This document shows, piece by piece, positions 8,746 to 19,659 of a stretch of 64,000 nucleotides of DNA. The DNA lies in contig OY751487.1 in the NCBI GenBank assembly GCA_963565915.1, positions 1-64,000 of the forward strand. Reading direction: 5' to 3'. The notes beneath the pieces are model-generated. The model searched no databases and had not been told where the DNA came from. It saw only the letters and a program-made list of their open reading frames with translations. Numbering within the stretch: the first letter of the stretch is position 1; the number at the start of each line of letters is the position of its first letter. A program made the position numbers and the translations under genes. This DNA comes from Entoloma clypeatum. Lineage: Eukaryota > Basidiomycota > Agaricomycetes > Agaricales > Entolomataceae.

Positions 8746-9431
8746 CTAGGGTTGGGTTGGGAATGTGGGTCATCTCGCTCAGCTGGTGTCGGTTCGAACA
8801 ATCGACATGTCTAGCGATGAGATGGCCTGCTTGTTCGCCCTTGCTTACTCCAGCTCTGATGTCGACCATTGTGTCTGGCGTTTTTACGTACATTTCGTAA
8901 ATAATGTACTTAGGTGGTTTCCCGTAACTGTTCTTACATGTTACTGGGTATTGGTTAGTTTTCTTGTTGTGTGTCCTTCGGGATAACGGTCTTCGCCTTC
9001 AAAGATCTTCGGACTTTGATGTGGGAGCGATCCGTTATCTCGGTTCACTCGGATCTCACCCGGACCGCGGGTCCGTGATGGGGATTCCCCATAGCCTTAC
9101 CCTTGCAGGGTCCTGAGGCACGTGCTACTATGAAATTTCATGGTGGCACGTGCCTGTGATGGGCGCTGTCTGGGCGAGCGCCGTGTGGCGTCTTCCCTGT
9201 CGCGCGACTGTCGGACTGTGTGTCAAAGTGAACAATAGGCAGAGTCAGCTGCCCCAGAGAACAATAGCGTTATTGTTCTCTGGCATGACTCAACCGATTG
9301 CCGTTTTCGGACCTGATGAGGCCTATAAAGGCCGAAATAGGATCCTGGACTTATCCCAAGTCCTATTGTCCACATCGGCACACAGGCCCCTCAGTCGCAC
9401 TCCTCCTCGCTGCGCTCGTCGTAGTGCTCCT
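8746..9431 (+). mobile_element. Hammerhead unit 10 (gamma, 5'-truncated, innermost)
   Basis: Starts CTAGGGTTGGG after CCCCTAACCC, inside the same 5' palindrome where unit 9 starts. It is followed at 9432-9443 by CCCCTAACCCCT and then by sequence without telomeric character, so it is the oldest member if the array grew outward. Confidence 0.74.
9299..9380 (+). ncRNA. Type I hammerhead ribozyme 10
   Basis: GGAC 9309-9312, CTGATGA 9313-9319, stem II loop ATAA, GAAA, GTCC 9368-9371. Confidence 0.92.
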
Positions 9432-9443
9432 CCCCTAACCCCT

Positions 9444-10476
9444 ACAACGAGGGGACCATGTATGGCTCTACTTTGTGCGGCGGCGCGCTGGATCTGCCGT
9501 CTTGAGGATGAAAGTGAAACGACGAGAGATGGACATCCTTTCTATCAGAGTCGTATGGTAATGCAAACTGTAAATGCGGATCAGGGTTCCATTTTCAAAC
9601 TTTGATCCATTACCACGCACATTCATGTTCAGTCGATTCACGTCCAGCGTAGACCGCTGTCCCTCTGTTTGCCTCGACGGGCTCTATTTTCGGCGCTGTC
9701 ATAACCCTTCTCAACCAAGTAAGTGACTAGAACGGTAGAGTAGAGTACTTCCACTGTAGCTGTGTTGCTCAGTACATCTGCGGCTAGCGCCCAGGTGGAA
9801 CTTCAACAAATGGTAAGGCAAGTTTCTGGACAAATAATATAGGCGTCAGGGAAGAACGAGGGCGGCACCAGTACGGGGCCAGAAAGCTTGTGCGCCTTCA
9901 TTGTGCACGTCTTGGTTGATGTTTCAGAGGACAGCCCGATGCCTTTACCAAACACGCTGAGGAAGCCATCGTGATGCGGTCAATCACCGAGGGTGGAACG
10001 CGCCTGGCACTGGTGAAAGTAGGCTTGGAAGGGAAGACACCGTACGCCGCGCAAGCCACCCCGACATAAACGGAGAACAACAATTTGAATCCGCCGCAAG
10101 TCCCAACACAAGCATAAGAGCTCCATTATCAACGACGAATCAAGTGTTCAAGAAGAATTACCAAATATAGAAAGGGATTAAAGCGAATAAATAAAATGAT
10201 TCAATCTAAGAGCAATAATGAACAAGTTTTAGAAAAGAATAAATGACATGTTTAAACAGAAGACGAGAAAGAAAGTATGGTATATCATGAACCAGGCATC
10301 CACGGCGAAGTTGATACATGATTGAGGTTGAGCAAGAATGCATACACGAGGGAGGCGAAAGAATGTGGGGAGGCGAAGGAGGAGCGTAGGAGGAATACAG
10401 AAAGGTAAACGGACATAGGCAACGTAAGTATAAAGACTCCATATCAGAAATTCGTGAATACATCGACTTGAAGTGG
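9444..10476. other. Intergenic, no supported gene
   Basis: First unique sequence after the telomeric array. Only short ORFs occur, and I see no recognisable domain, tRNA or repeat. The part next to 10476 is the 3' flank of the minus-strand membrane protein gene. Confidence 0.5.
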
Positions 10477-12026
10477 TCACTCGTTAGCAACCTAGAAAGG
10501 CCAATCGTAAGCTGATACGGCATGAAAGAGCAAGGAAAACGTACCTTCAACACCCTCGGCCTGTCCAGGTCCGTCTCTTCATCGTACCCGCCATATGCAT
10601 CCTCCGAATCCTCTTCATGGACTCCCAGATGTTGTGGTGCTACCGGAGCGCTGGGAGGTTGTCGAGGAGGCGGCGGAGGGGAAGCATACGAAGGCAAGCC
10701 GCTGCTGCCAGACACGCTCCCACCACTATAGACGCTATAGTCGGTCTCCGCCGATCGCGCCTGAGACGCGTTCCGGATGAGATCCGGCTGGGGTTGGGGG
10801 TGTTGAAGCGGGTACCCGCCCTGCTGTTGTTGCTGAGGGTACTCGTTGTGGTTCAATGACAACCCCGCAGCATCGAGCAGGCCCTGCTGTGGCGCACGGC
10901 CGCCAGCGTACCCTTGGCTCCCGTAGTTGGCGTACCCCTGTTGAGGGGGCTGCTGGCCCTGCTGATAATAGCCTGGTCCCGCAAACGCTGCATAAGGTGC
11001 AGACCCCTCGGTAAGCCCGTGTGCAAACGCACCCGGGTCCCTCGTGCTCCTCGCCCTCGCGACCCCCACACCCGCCGCACCTGCGACCGCCCCAGCGGCC
11101 GCGGCGTCAAACGGGCTGTACAGCTCTCCAGGGCGGGTGACACCTCCACCCATCTCGCGCATGCTGTAAGTCTCGTGCCCAGTGCTGGTGCTCATGGGGG
11201 GCTGGCCATACGTCCCGTGGCTTGAGACGTCCGAGTACTGCGCGCCGCCGGTGTATCCAGCACCGTCGTATGCTCCACGGTCATATCCAGGGCTGCCCGA
11301 ACCGTACCCGCGTTGGGAGCCTTTGTTGTACCCTCCTCCAGGACGGTAAGGGTCAACGTCGTCGTCCAGGAAGATAGGGGCTGGAGCTGCGGCCGCTTCG
11401 GCTGCTGCTTTTTCAACCTCGTCATCGAATTGTTTCGCTCGGCGACGTCGAACGACGTTAGTGACAATGGCGATGACGGCGATGAGGCCGGCGAGACCCA
11501 CGACGGTGAATACACCAGCGACTTGGGCTTTGTTGTCGAAGAATCTGGGGCGGCGAGTTAGGGCAAATGTGATTATGGGTAGAGAGAGGTACGAACCCCT
11601 TCGAGTTAGTGGCGGTATTGGTAGGTTCGAGTGTGGGAGTGATGGTGACGAGGGAGGTGCTGGTGACGAGACCGCCGCTGGTGGAGGTTGGGGTTACGAT
11701 GGACGTGATGGTGGGAATCACTGCGGTCTTGGTAGGTGAGAACGAGGACAAGGTGGTGGAGGTGGAGGTGGATATTAGGGAGGGGTTGGAGGAGGTGGAG
11801 GTGGAAGAGACGGAGGCAGAAGCCGAAGTCGAGGTTGAGGTAGTGGATGACGAGGAGGTGGTGCTCGTGGAGGTGGAGGAGGTGGAAGAGGTGGTGCCCG
11901 CCGTCGTGGTCGTCGTGGTCGAGTCATCGCCCTGAGATGATGAAGCAGCGGGGATCCGAGGGAACACTGGGCGGAAATGGAAGTCAGTTTAGTCGGGGTT
12001 CTGAGAGTCAGTGACGTACGTGACAT
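10477..12026 (-). CDS. Ser/Thr-rich single-pass membrane protein (Mid2-like), 4 exons
   Basis: My exon model on the minus strand is 12020-12026, 11597-11966, 10545-11544 and 10477-10491, with introns of 53, 52 and 53 bp (GTACGT..CAG, GTTCGT..CAG, GTACGT..TAG). The total is 1392 nt, or 463 codons plus stop. The N-terminal ~125 residues are almost only Ser/Thr with Pro, as in mucin-like exoplasmic regions. A membrane segment follows (about residues 134-157, VFTVVGLAGLIAVIAIV), then RRRRAKQFDDE and a ~300-residue Gly/Tyr/Gln-rich cytoplasmic tail ending RPRVLKVANE. This layout is common to an uncharacterised basidiomycete family resembling yeast Mid2/Wsc-type wall sensors. I see no clear signal peptide, so topology rests on the positive-inside rule. 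Function in wall sensing is inference. Confidence 0.8.
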
Positions 12027-13508
12027 GGTGCAGAGAGAAAAAGAGCGTCTATCCGCGGGGGGTGGTTCGCGGAGGTCTGGAGATGGAACCAGCAGGGGTT
12101 AGCTGTTGGTTGGCGAAGACGTCGTCCTCGTTGACAATGACAGCTGAGAAATTTGATCACATGCCAAAACAATCACACAAAAATTACATAACCCAATACT
12201 GACAGTGCTCAATACCAAATGAAAAGACGACGGGCAAGCCGTTGTGAAGGACCATGCTATCGCAAGGTGACTTGAACCTGCGACGAGGATTTACAATGAT
12301 GCTGGTTCAACGTCTGCCTTCACATCTTTCCCAAGTCGCGAAAACCCCAGCAAACGAACAATTACACGGCTTCATGCCTCTGTCCTCGTGGTATTCGAAT
12401 CAGGCACGATGGTTCACGATGGTCGCTCCAGGTGATGACCCAAATCGGGTGAGCAACATCAGGTCTACACTGGTGCGCCTTCTTCTGCACTCCGTGGCTC
12501 ACACCTTCCCCGACCTAGGCTCCTGGTCTCGCGGCACACCTTTGCGTGACATGCTTTCACTCAGCCTCTTTCTGTCCGTCTGTCTTTGGGGTTTCGACTG
12601 TCTCCATCGAACCACCACCCATCTACGTTGTCGACTATTCTTTCCCTGCTGCGCTCCTCCACATCCTTAAACCGCCCCGTCTCCAATACTGTTTCCGTCC
12701 CTCAGTACAAGTACCTCGGACTCGAAACGCTGGACGGAATGGCATTCGGTGATTACTGACTAGGTTTGCCTTTACCTGTCCTAGACTTCAAGCTCTCTTC
12801 GGCGTGTTCACTAGTCCTCTTATCTAGGGCCACATGACCGGAATCAGGAACTTTCCATTTCCCCTGTTCATAACATATCATGCAGGTTCAAGCATTTGAA
12901 ATAGGCCTGACCGTCTCTGCGTACTCATCCGACCTTCGCGTAGCTACGGTGTCACGAGTCACATCAACGGGACGTCATAGCCTACGGCCAATTGGCTGTA
13001 GCCAGTTCACCGTCGTATTCACCGACCCAGAAGTTTCAAGGAAACGTGAACAGGCTCTTAAATCGGATATTCCTCGGACATGCCAAAATCAGTACTTTCC
13101 GCGCGCGAGATACGGGGGTTTCTACCCGCTGCGATTGCTGAAAGGTACGGTCACCGCTTCCCGCGATACAACCGAATCTGTAAACGCATACGAAAGGTGA
13201 GTATTCCTTGTTGTATTACATTTATCGCCAATTGAACAATCATGTTGGACTCCGATTGCCCCTTTGATTGAAATTCCTTGCTTTACGGAAAATCCACAGC
13301 CGCCCGTGTGTCGCGGCCCCACAGTCTGGGGGGCTCATCTTAACTAGGTATTATTTCCGTAAATACATCCATGTGACGGGGAACGGCGCACAAAACTGGG
13401 GAGGGGGTGAATCGAATAACCGCAGATTCCCAGCTGCGCCCTTGCGACGTCTCTCAACACCACCATTTCTTCCTACGCCCATTTCCCCATCGCCCAAACT
13501 TCTTCGTC

Positions 13509-13823
13509 ATGTTCTTCAAATCGCTCTTCACCCTCGCGCTTCTCGCCATTTCCGCTGTGAGCCAGAGCCTTTCTGACGTGGACAGCTGCATCCTTGGCTG
13601 CGTCAACCCCACTGCGAAAGCTGCTGGATGCAAGGACGCGTACGCTCTTCTCTCCTTCCTCTTCGAAGGCCCAACTCAGCCACATCCGCATCATAGAGCC
13701 GACCTACCTTGTGTGTGCAACTCCACCCCCTTCCAGACTGCAGCTTGGGATTGCTTGAAGAAGAGTTGCACGGCGGAGCAACAGCAAGAGGCTTTAGCAC
13801 TCCAGAAAAAAGAATGTGTTTGA
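13509..13823 (+). CDS. CFEM-domain secreted protein 1, 2 exons
   Basis: Exons 13509-13639 and 13697-13823 with a 57-bp intron (GTACGC..TAG) give 85 residues. The signal peptide is MFFKSLFTLALLAISAVSQS. The mature part holds eight cysteines in CFEM order (CILGC, GCKD, CVC, DCLKKSC, EC). CFEM proteins are fungal extracellular, often wall-anchored proteins, some of which bind haem. This copy stops two codons after the last Cys-containing motif, with no Ser-rich stalk or GPI signal, so it would be a free secreted protein. The intron length is a multiple of three, so an unspliced frame also stays open. It is paralogous to the genes at 16515 and 18269. Confidence 0.82.
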   Translation: MFFKSLFTLALLAISAVSQSLSDVDSCILGCVNPTAKAAGCKDAYALLSFLFEGPTQPHPHHRADLPCVCNSTPFQTAAWDCLKKSCTAEQQQEALALQKKECV

Positions 13824-14760
13824 TCACGGTACATTCACTCCTTTCGCCTCTCTCTCCCGATCCAGCTGACAATGACCTCTGCCCCAGCCATGAACTTCGC
13901 ACCTGTCGGCCCTGGCCTTGTAATTCGTGTACTTCCATGCATCATACCTCATCTCTGTACTAGTTCGATTTAGTCTCTTCACCATCCAATTACCTTATGT
14001 ACCTAATACTCACCAATGTTAGCATGCTCTTTTCTATGACCGAGTTTGAAAAGAATAAACATGAACTCGCCCCCCAGAAATGCGAGAACTCTTGTCTCGA
14101 GAGGAGGTAAAAGCGCACTAACCGAAAACACTCTGCAGATTTTATTATTTCTCCGGAGCCGCCAGCGCCGATCACACGCACATCAAGACATCCCCATGGA
14201 GGACCGACACGATATTGATACCATCCCATGAACATGTGAATTCGTACATACGTTCATAGAGAAATACCATGGCTCCGAGGACACGACAGGACATCGAAGC
14301 TGATTTGACGACCGCCGACAGCATGTGAGGAAGGTCCAAGTTCCTCCCAAGTTCATTCCCAGGACGGGGATGATTGTCGAATGGGAATGTCATCGTTTTG
14401 CTTGACTGGAATGCAGCAAGGGTGGGGTTTACGGTATCGAGAAACTGTTCGATCTATGAGGAGCAGAATATACTTACCATATCATAGATCGTGTTCAGAA
14501 TACCTGTGCTGTGATCAATTAGCCAGAAGTCGCCAACTCTTCGTGGGCATCGTTCACATCGACTGTTGAAGACCTGAAGGACCCATGAATTCGGATCCAC
14601 GAGGAAAGGCGCCATAAATTGGCTGAGACGCGCGATTACTTTCAGAGCATTTTCTCCGGAAGGAGATTAGGACTATAAGTTTCAGGGTATAGACATTGCG
14701 TGATTCGGAAGAGAGAGACCCATTTGGACATGGCATTCCCGCCCTTTTGGAAACCTCAGT
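13824..14760. other. Intergenic in duplication copy A
   Basis: No supported gene. The sequence is shared with 16850-17760, including the CAACTCTTCGTGGGC block. Confidence 0.5.
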
Positions 14761-17760
14761 TTGGTCGGTATTATCACATACATGACAGAGAGAAAAGAAG
14801 CGTCTATCCGCGGTTTTCGGAGGCCTGAAGATGGAACCAGCAGGGGGTGCTGTTGGGTCGGCGAAGACGTCCTTCGTCACGGTCCGACGACAGCTGAGAA
14901 AATCGATCACATGCCAAAAAAAAACATCTACGCACACAACCATCAGTACGGGATCTTCATGCCGAACAATTGAGCCTGCGACAGGCAGGACGTTACCTAT
15001 ACTTATGTGAGTACCTCGTTCGTTTCGTTTTATGAGCAATGATGCCGCCTCTTCTGTTTCAGTGCTGTCTGCCTTCACCTTGAAACCTCAAGGAAACCGA
15101 ACAACCACACGGATGTCGCTCTAGGTCGTGACCAAATCGGGCGAGCAAGCTCAAGTTTACACGGTACACCTTCTTCTGCACTTAGGGGCTTACACTTCCC
15201 CTCCTGGTCACGCGTGGCATGCTTTCATTCAGCCTCTCAAGTTCCATCCCTCTGTCTTGGTGGGGGTTCGCTCGGCTCCGTCAAGATACTCTCTCTCTCG
15301 CCATCTGCATCTTCTCTCTGCTGCCTCTTCCACGTCATTAAACCGCCCCGTCTTCGACGCCATTCCTATCTGCCTCCTCCTCCTCCTGCGCCGCCTCAGT
15401 CTATTGCGAGCTTCGCCCCTACTGTATATCCGTCGCCCAGTACAACTTGCGCCTACAAAGGTACGCTACTGGATATCACGGTTGATCTACGACGTTTGCC
15501 TTCATCTGTTCCAAACCTCAGGGCCCCTTTGGCGTGTCTGACACCTCGATCCTGTGCCGACTCCGACTTATCTAGGGCCACATAACCGGGGTCCGCAAGG
15601 ACGTTTTACTCCACCTCCCTCCTTTGTTGTCCCTCCATACATACTCGAGAACATGCAGGTTTGACCGCCTCAGTGTAATTTTAAGCCCTTATCTGCACTT
15701 CGCGCTCTGCGTCACGAGGCACAACAACGAGAGGTCACCGGGCGTAGCCCACGGATCGATGGGCTATGATCAAATATGGTCAGTTCATGGTCGTATTCAG
15801 CGACCCAGACCTTTCAAGGAACGTGAACGGACTCTTACATCGGATATTTGTCGGACGTGCCAAAAATCCCCCCCCCGTCCCTCCCCTGAAACTCACTAGG
15901 ATGGCTGGCTCTTTTATTTTTGTGGAGCAAAGTCAGGCAGTTGGTGACCGAGCCGCGCGCGAGATATCGGGTTTTCACCCGCTGTTATTGCTGAAAGGTA
16001 CGGAACTTAATAATCCCAATGCTACCGACGAATTTGAAAGATATTTCGTTCATCCCCTGAGCACAGCCACTTGTTGTATTGCATTTACCGCCAATTTAAC
16101 AGCATAAAGGCTCCAATGATGCTGCTGGACGCCACAGTTCTGCAGACAGCGATCGGTCAGGAATTGTCGAGGTCGGAGACTCTCGAACCACCTGTACAAT
16201 GATCAGGGACTTGAATATCGTATCACCTATGTCCGACATACTACACCGTCTCTCGTCATCATGACAGGAACTCCGATCGCCCCTTTGACTGAAACTCCAG
16301 GTTGGGGGTTATAACGCCCGCCCCACAGTCCGGGGGGATCAGCTTATCTCTGTATATATTCCGTAAATACACCCATGCCATGGGAAAGGCACACAAAACA
16401 TAGCATATAATGACATAGAAGACCAATCGAGTGAGTAATAGCAGATTCCCAGTGTTAACCCTTCGTCTCTTAACACGACTAATCTCATTCCCCCATCGCC
16501 GGAAATCCTTCGTCATGTTGTCAAGATCTCTCTTCACCCTCGCGCTTCTTTCCCTCGCCGCTGTGCGCTCTGTGGCATCCGAAAGCCTTTCTGAGGTGGA
16601 CGGCTGCATCCTTCGCTGCGTCAAACCTGCTGCGTCCGCCGCTGGATGCATATCCGCGTACGCTCTTCTCTGTTTCCTCTTCGAATGGCCTAGCACTGAC
16701 TCGATTACATCCGTAATCGTAGAGCTGACCTTCCTTGTGTGTGCAAATCCACATCCTTCCAGACTGCAGCTGGGAAATGCTTGAAGGAGAATTGCACGGC
16801 ACAGCAACAACGGCAAGCAATCGCACTCCAGAAAAAAGAATGCGCCTGATCACGGTATATTCGGTTCTTCTTTCGCCTCTCCCCACCTGATTCAACTGAC
16901 GATGACCTCTGCCCCAGTCATAAATCCTCTGGCCGCCTTGCCCTTTAATTCGTGTTCCATCTATCATACAAATTTAGTCACTTCACTGTCCGATTACCTT
17001 ATTTGCTCAATACTCAACAATTCTGTTTCTATGACGGATTCTGGGGAATAATGAACTGTGAATAGCACGAGAAACTCACGAACCACCCACACCGCCCAAT
17101 GGGCCTGCAGCAGAAGTATGATACTCTGTCATCTCGCCCCCCAGGTTTCATGGCTCGAGAAGAATCTGGGAAGGTAAACGCGCCCTAATCGAAAACACTC
17201 TGGAGCCGAAAGCGCAAAAAAAAAAAAAAAATTCTCTGGAGCCGCGAGCGCCGATTACACGCGCTTTCAAGACATCTTCTGTTCCATGGAGGATGGATGC
17301 GACATCGATAAAATTCCAAGAGCGTCACGGTAATGTGCATGAATACGTACATACGTAAAAATACCACGGCTCAACCCACACGATTTTCAACGAGGATGGA
17401 GAACATTCATCACACTCCACGGGACATCAGGGCTGTTTTAACGACTATCGAAGACCAGAGTTCACTTCAAAGACGAGACGATGGGTGGTAATCAAGGATT
17501 GTTGGAATGGTATCGTTTGGCTTGACTGGGATGTAGGGCTGAGTGGGGTTTTCAGTTCAGACCGAAGAATATACTCACTATATGATCATTTGCGGAATAC
17601 CTGCGTGATCGATCAGCCGGAAGTCGTCAACTCTTCGTGGGCATCGTTCACATCGACTGTTGAAGACCTTACGGTACCCGTCCATCCGAATTCACGAGGA
17701 AAGGCGCGCATAATTTGGCTGAGACCGGAAAGAGAGTAGGACTGTAAGTAACACGGTATA
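14761..17760. repeat. Tandem segmental duplication, copy B (contains CFEM gene 2)
   Basis: Second copy of the 12021-14760 block. It starts with a decayed version of the first exon and promoter region of the membrane protein gene (CAGAGAGAAAAGAAGCGTC near 14785). It carries a 16-A run near 17217-17232. Confidence 0.7.
16515..16849 (+). CDS. CFEM-domain secreted protein 2, 2 exons
   Basis: Exons 16515-16657 and 16723-16849 with a 65-bp intron (GTACGC..TAG) give 89 residues. The signal peptide MLSRSLFTLALLSLAAVRSV is followed by the eight-cysteine CFEM pattern (CILRC, GCIS, CVC, KCLKENC, EC). It ends KKECA with no GPI tail, like copy 1, and the intron splits the same Ala codon as in copy 1. It arose with the tandem duplication. 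Confidence 0.82.
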
Positions 17761-18268
17761 GACATTACGTGATTTGGAAGAGAATAATGAGACCCACTTG
17801 GAAAGCACCGACAGACATATGATTCCCGAACCGATGATCGGGGTGTTACGCTCGTCGATCCCTTATTGCTGGACGACTCTCTCATCATGTTCCAATTTAG
17901 CTCCAGAACCATACAAGGTCGGAAGGACTTCAACTGGTAGAAAGAACGTGCGTGTTGAAAATGTCTGTTCGCCTGGAACTCCTGCGGAACCCTGCAGCGG
18001 AAGAGGTGCATACCTTGAAGTACTTCCAAGTGCTTGATTATGACATGTTGATAACGCTGGATGGGCCGTGCGCATGAACGCTCTGCACAGCCACCATTTG
18101 ACTCTGGTCGCCAGGACGATCTATTTATGTTCACATTCTTCTTGAGTCCTTCCACGCTCCCAAGCGATGGGAAAGTGCATAAAACGGGCAAAATGAACCG
18201 CAGATTTTCAGAGTCGCCTTTCGTCTCTTCCACCACCTCTCACGCCTTTTTCCTCCTCACCCACAACC
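16850..18268. other. Intergenic between CFEM genes 2 and 3
   Basis: No convincing exon. The first ~900 bp are the tail of duplication copy B. The last ~80 bp are a CT-rich, probably 5' untranslated stretch before CFEM 3. Confidence 0.45.
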
Positions 18269-18931
18269 ATGTTCTCCAAATCCTTCTTCGCCCTCACTCT
18301 CCTCGCCGTTTCTGCCGTCGCTCAATCATCGACCTCCACTCCCACATCTAGTGCAGCCCCCCCTAGCACTTCCCTCAGCCCCTGCATCCTTGGCTGCGTC
18401 AGCCCTGCCGCAACCGCTGCTGGATGCACTTCCCCGTATGCCCTTTCCTCCTTTTTCAATCACTTACTGAACCGCGACACCTATCGTAGAGCTGACCTCC
18501 CCTGTGTCTGCAACTCCACTCAATTCAAGACTGCCGCTGGGCAATGCTTGCAGCAGAAGTGCACTGCCGAGGAACAACAAACCGCGCTCACCCTGCAGAA
18601 GAACGAGTGTGCTGCCAGTGCGTACCCCGTCTTCTTCGTCCGTCTGCGTGAACCCAGCTGAACGCGTCTGCTTTCTCCAGTCGCCAGTTCAGCACCTGCA
18701 AGTTCAGCACCTGCAAGCTCAGCGCCCGCAAGCTCAGGAGCCCCTTCTAGCCCTGCCAGCGGAGCCTCCCACTCCGCGTCGGCCACTTCCCCCGCCGCCT
18801 CGAGTCACGCCTCAGCCACTGCATCCGGTTCAGCTGCCAGTGCAACCCAGAGCAGCGCCGCCATCGGTCTTGAGGTCGGCACAGGCATCATCGGTGCGGC
18901 TGTCTTGGGTCTCGTCGGCTTTGTTCTTTGA
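18269..18931 (+). CDS. CFEM-domain GPI-anchored protein 3, 3 exons
   Basis: Exons 18269-18435, 18490-18617 and 18681-18931 with 54- and 63-bp introns give 181 residues. It has a signal peptide (MFSKSFFALTLLAVSAVAQS), a short Ser/Thr linker and a CFEM domain with eight cysteines (CILGC, GCTS, CVC, QCLQQKC, EC). A ~65-residue Ser/Ala/Pro-rich stalk with SSAPA repeats follows. The C-terminus is hydrophobic (IGAAVLGLVGFVL), typical of a GPI-attachment signal. The first intron position matches the two paralogues. This is the complete architecture of a wall or membrane-anchored CFEM protein; haem binding or adhesion is possible but not shown. Confidence 0.85.
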
Positions 18932-19659
18932 GTCCTGGATTTGCCATCCATGATACCCCCCTTCGTCACTCGTTTTATTTATCTCCAGTCTTTACGGCCT
19001 TAAAAAAGCAGGTGGACGTATATGACGTTCCATACTATAACCCATTCACTGCACGTATGCGTTCGTTCGTACTGCCTTTGTTGATATTCGCGTAGATGCA
19101 AATCCATATCTGCATTTCAGTTGGTGTTTTTCGAATTCGCGTTGAGTCGGTTCTATATGTCGAAGCTCCAATATAACATTACACGGGTTCGTCCTCATAC
19201 CACTTTTTTCTAAGACTGGTAGGTTTTGACTGTTTTCCAAGGCTTCCCTTTTGGTTGATCAGGACAACGTCATTGCACTCCCAAGTCTGTCGAAGAAAGC
19301 CCGGTCTGTCGATCAGCAGTTGTCATTTTCTACTTGTCCTGCTGCCATCCAAGTTAGCGGCCTATGTTATGTATGATGCGCTTTGGATGCGCTAAAATAT
19401 GTTTGTCCCACACTTCAAGGACGGGATTTCACTGACGCAAAGTCTCTTTCTTAACAACATCTGTTGCAACGCCACCGATGACACACCGATGACACGCCAT
19501 GTGATGGAACACTATCCACATATCTTCGTTCCATGACTTGTCGTGGTCTACAGCTCCAAGGTCCCCGTGCGCGCTTGGCTTTACACAGGTATAAAAGCTC
19601 GGCAATCAGACTCGCGGACACGGTGCCCGCATTTCGCCTCTCCCAGTTCGGCATCGCAA

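Larger units (their letters stand above)
12021..14760. repeat. Tandem segmental duplication, copy A (contains CFEM gene 1)
   Basis: Blocks of copy A recur in the same order in copy B: 12027-12125 with 14782-14880, CFEM genes 13509 with 16515, the CTCCGGAGCCGC block near 14155 with 17236, and the CAACTCTTCGTGGGCATCG block near 14533 with 17627. Offsets range from about 2750 to 3080 because of indels. Copy A begins within the promoter and first exon of the membrane protein gene. Confidence 0.7.

Noticed and set aside
2145..9443. CRISPR-like array
   Set aside because: Units are hundreds of bases long and separated by telomeric repeats rather than unique spacers; the genome is fungal.
2565..9605. 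Repeated ORFs of 60-150 codons on both strands across the ribozyme units
   Set aside because: They are identical because the units are repeats; frames differ between subfamilies, starts fall at random places, and several run across telomeric tracts. The conserved feature is RNA structure, not protein.
11461..11967. Plus-strand ORFs rich in Val/Glu opposite the membrane protein gene
   Set aside because: They are antisense shadows of the Ser/Thr codon repeats of the real minus-strand exon.
12240..12320. Possible tRNA on the minus strand (GGTTCAAGTC)
   Set aside because: A T-loop-like word exists but no matching acceptor or D-arm could be built.
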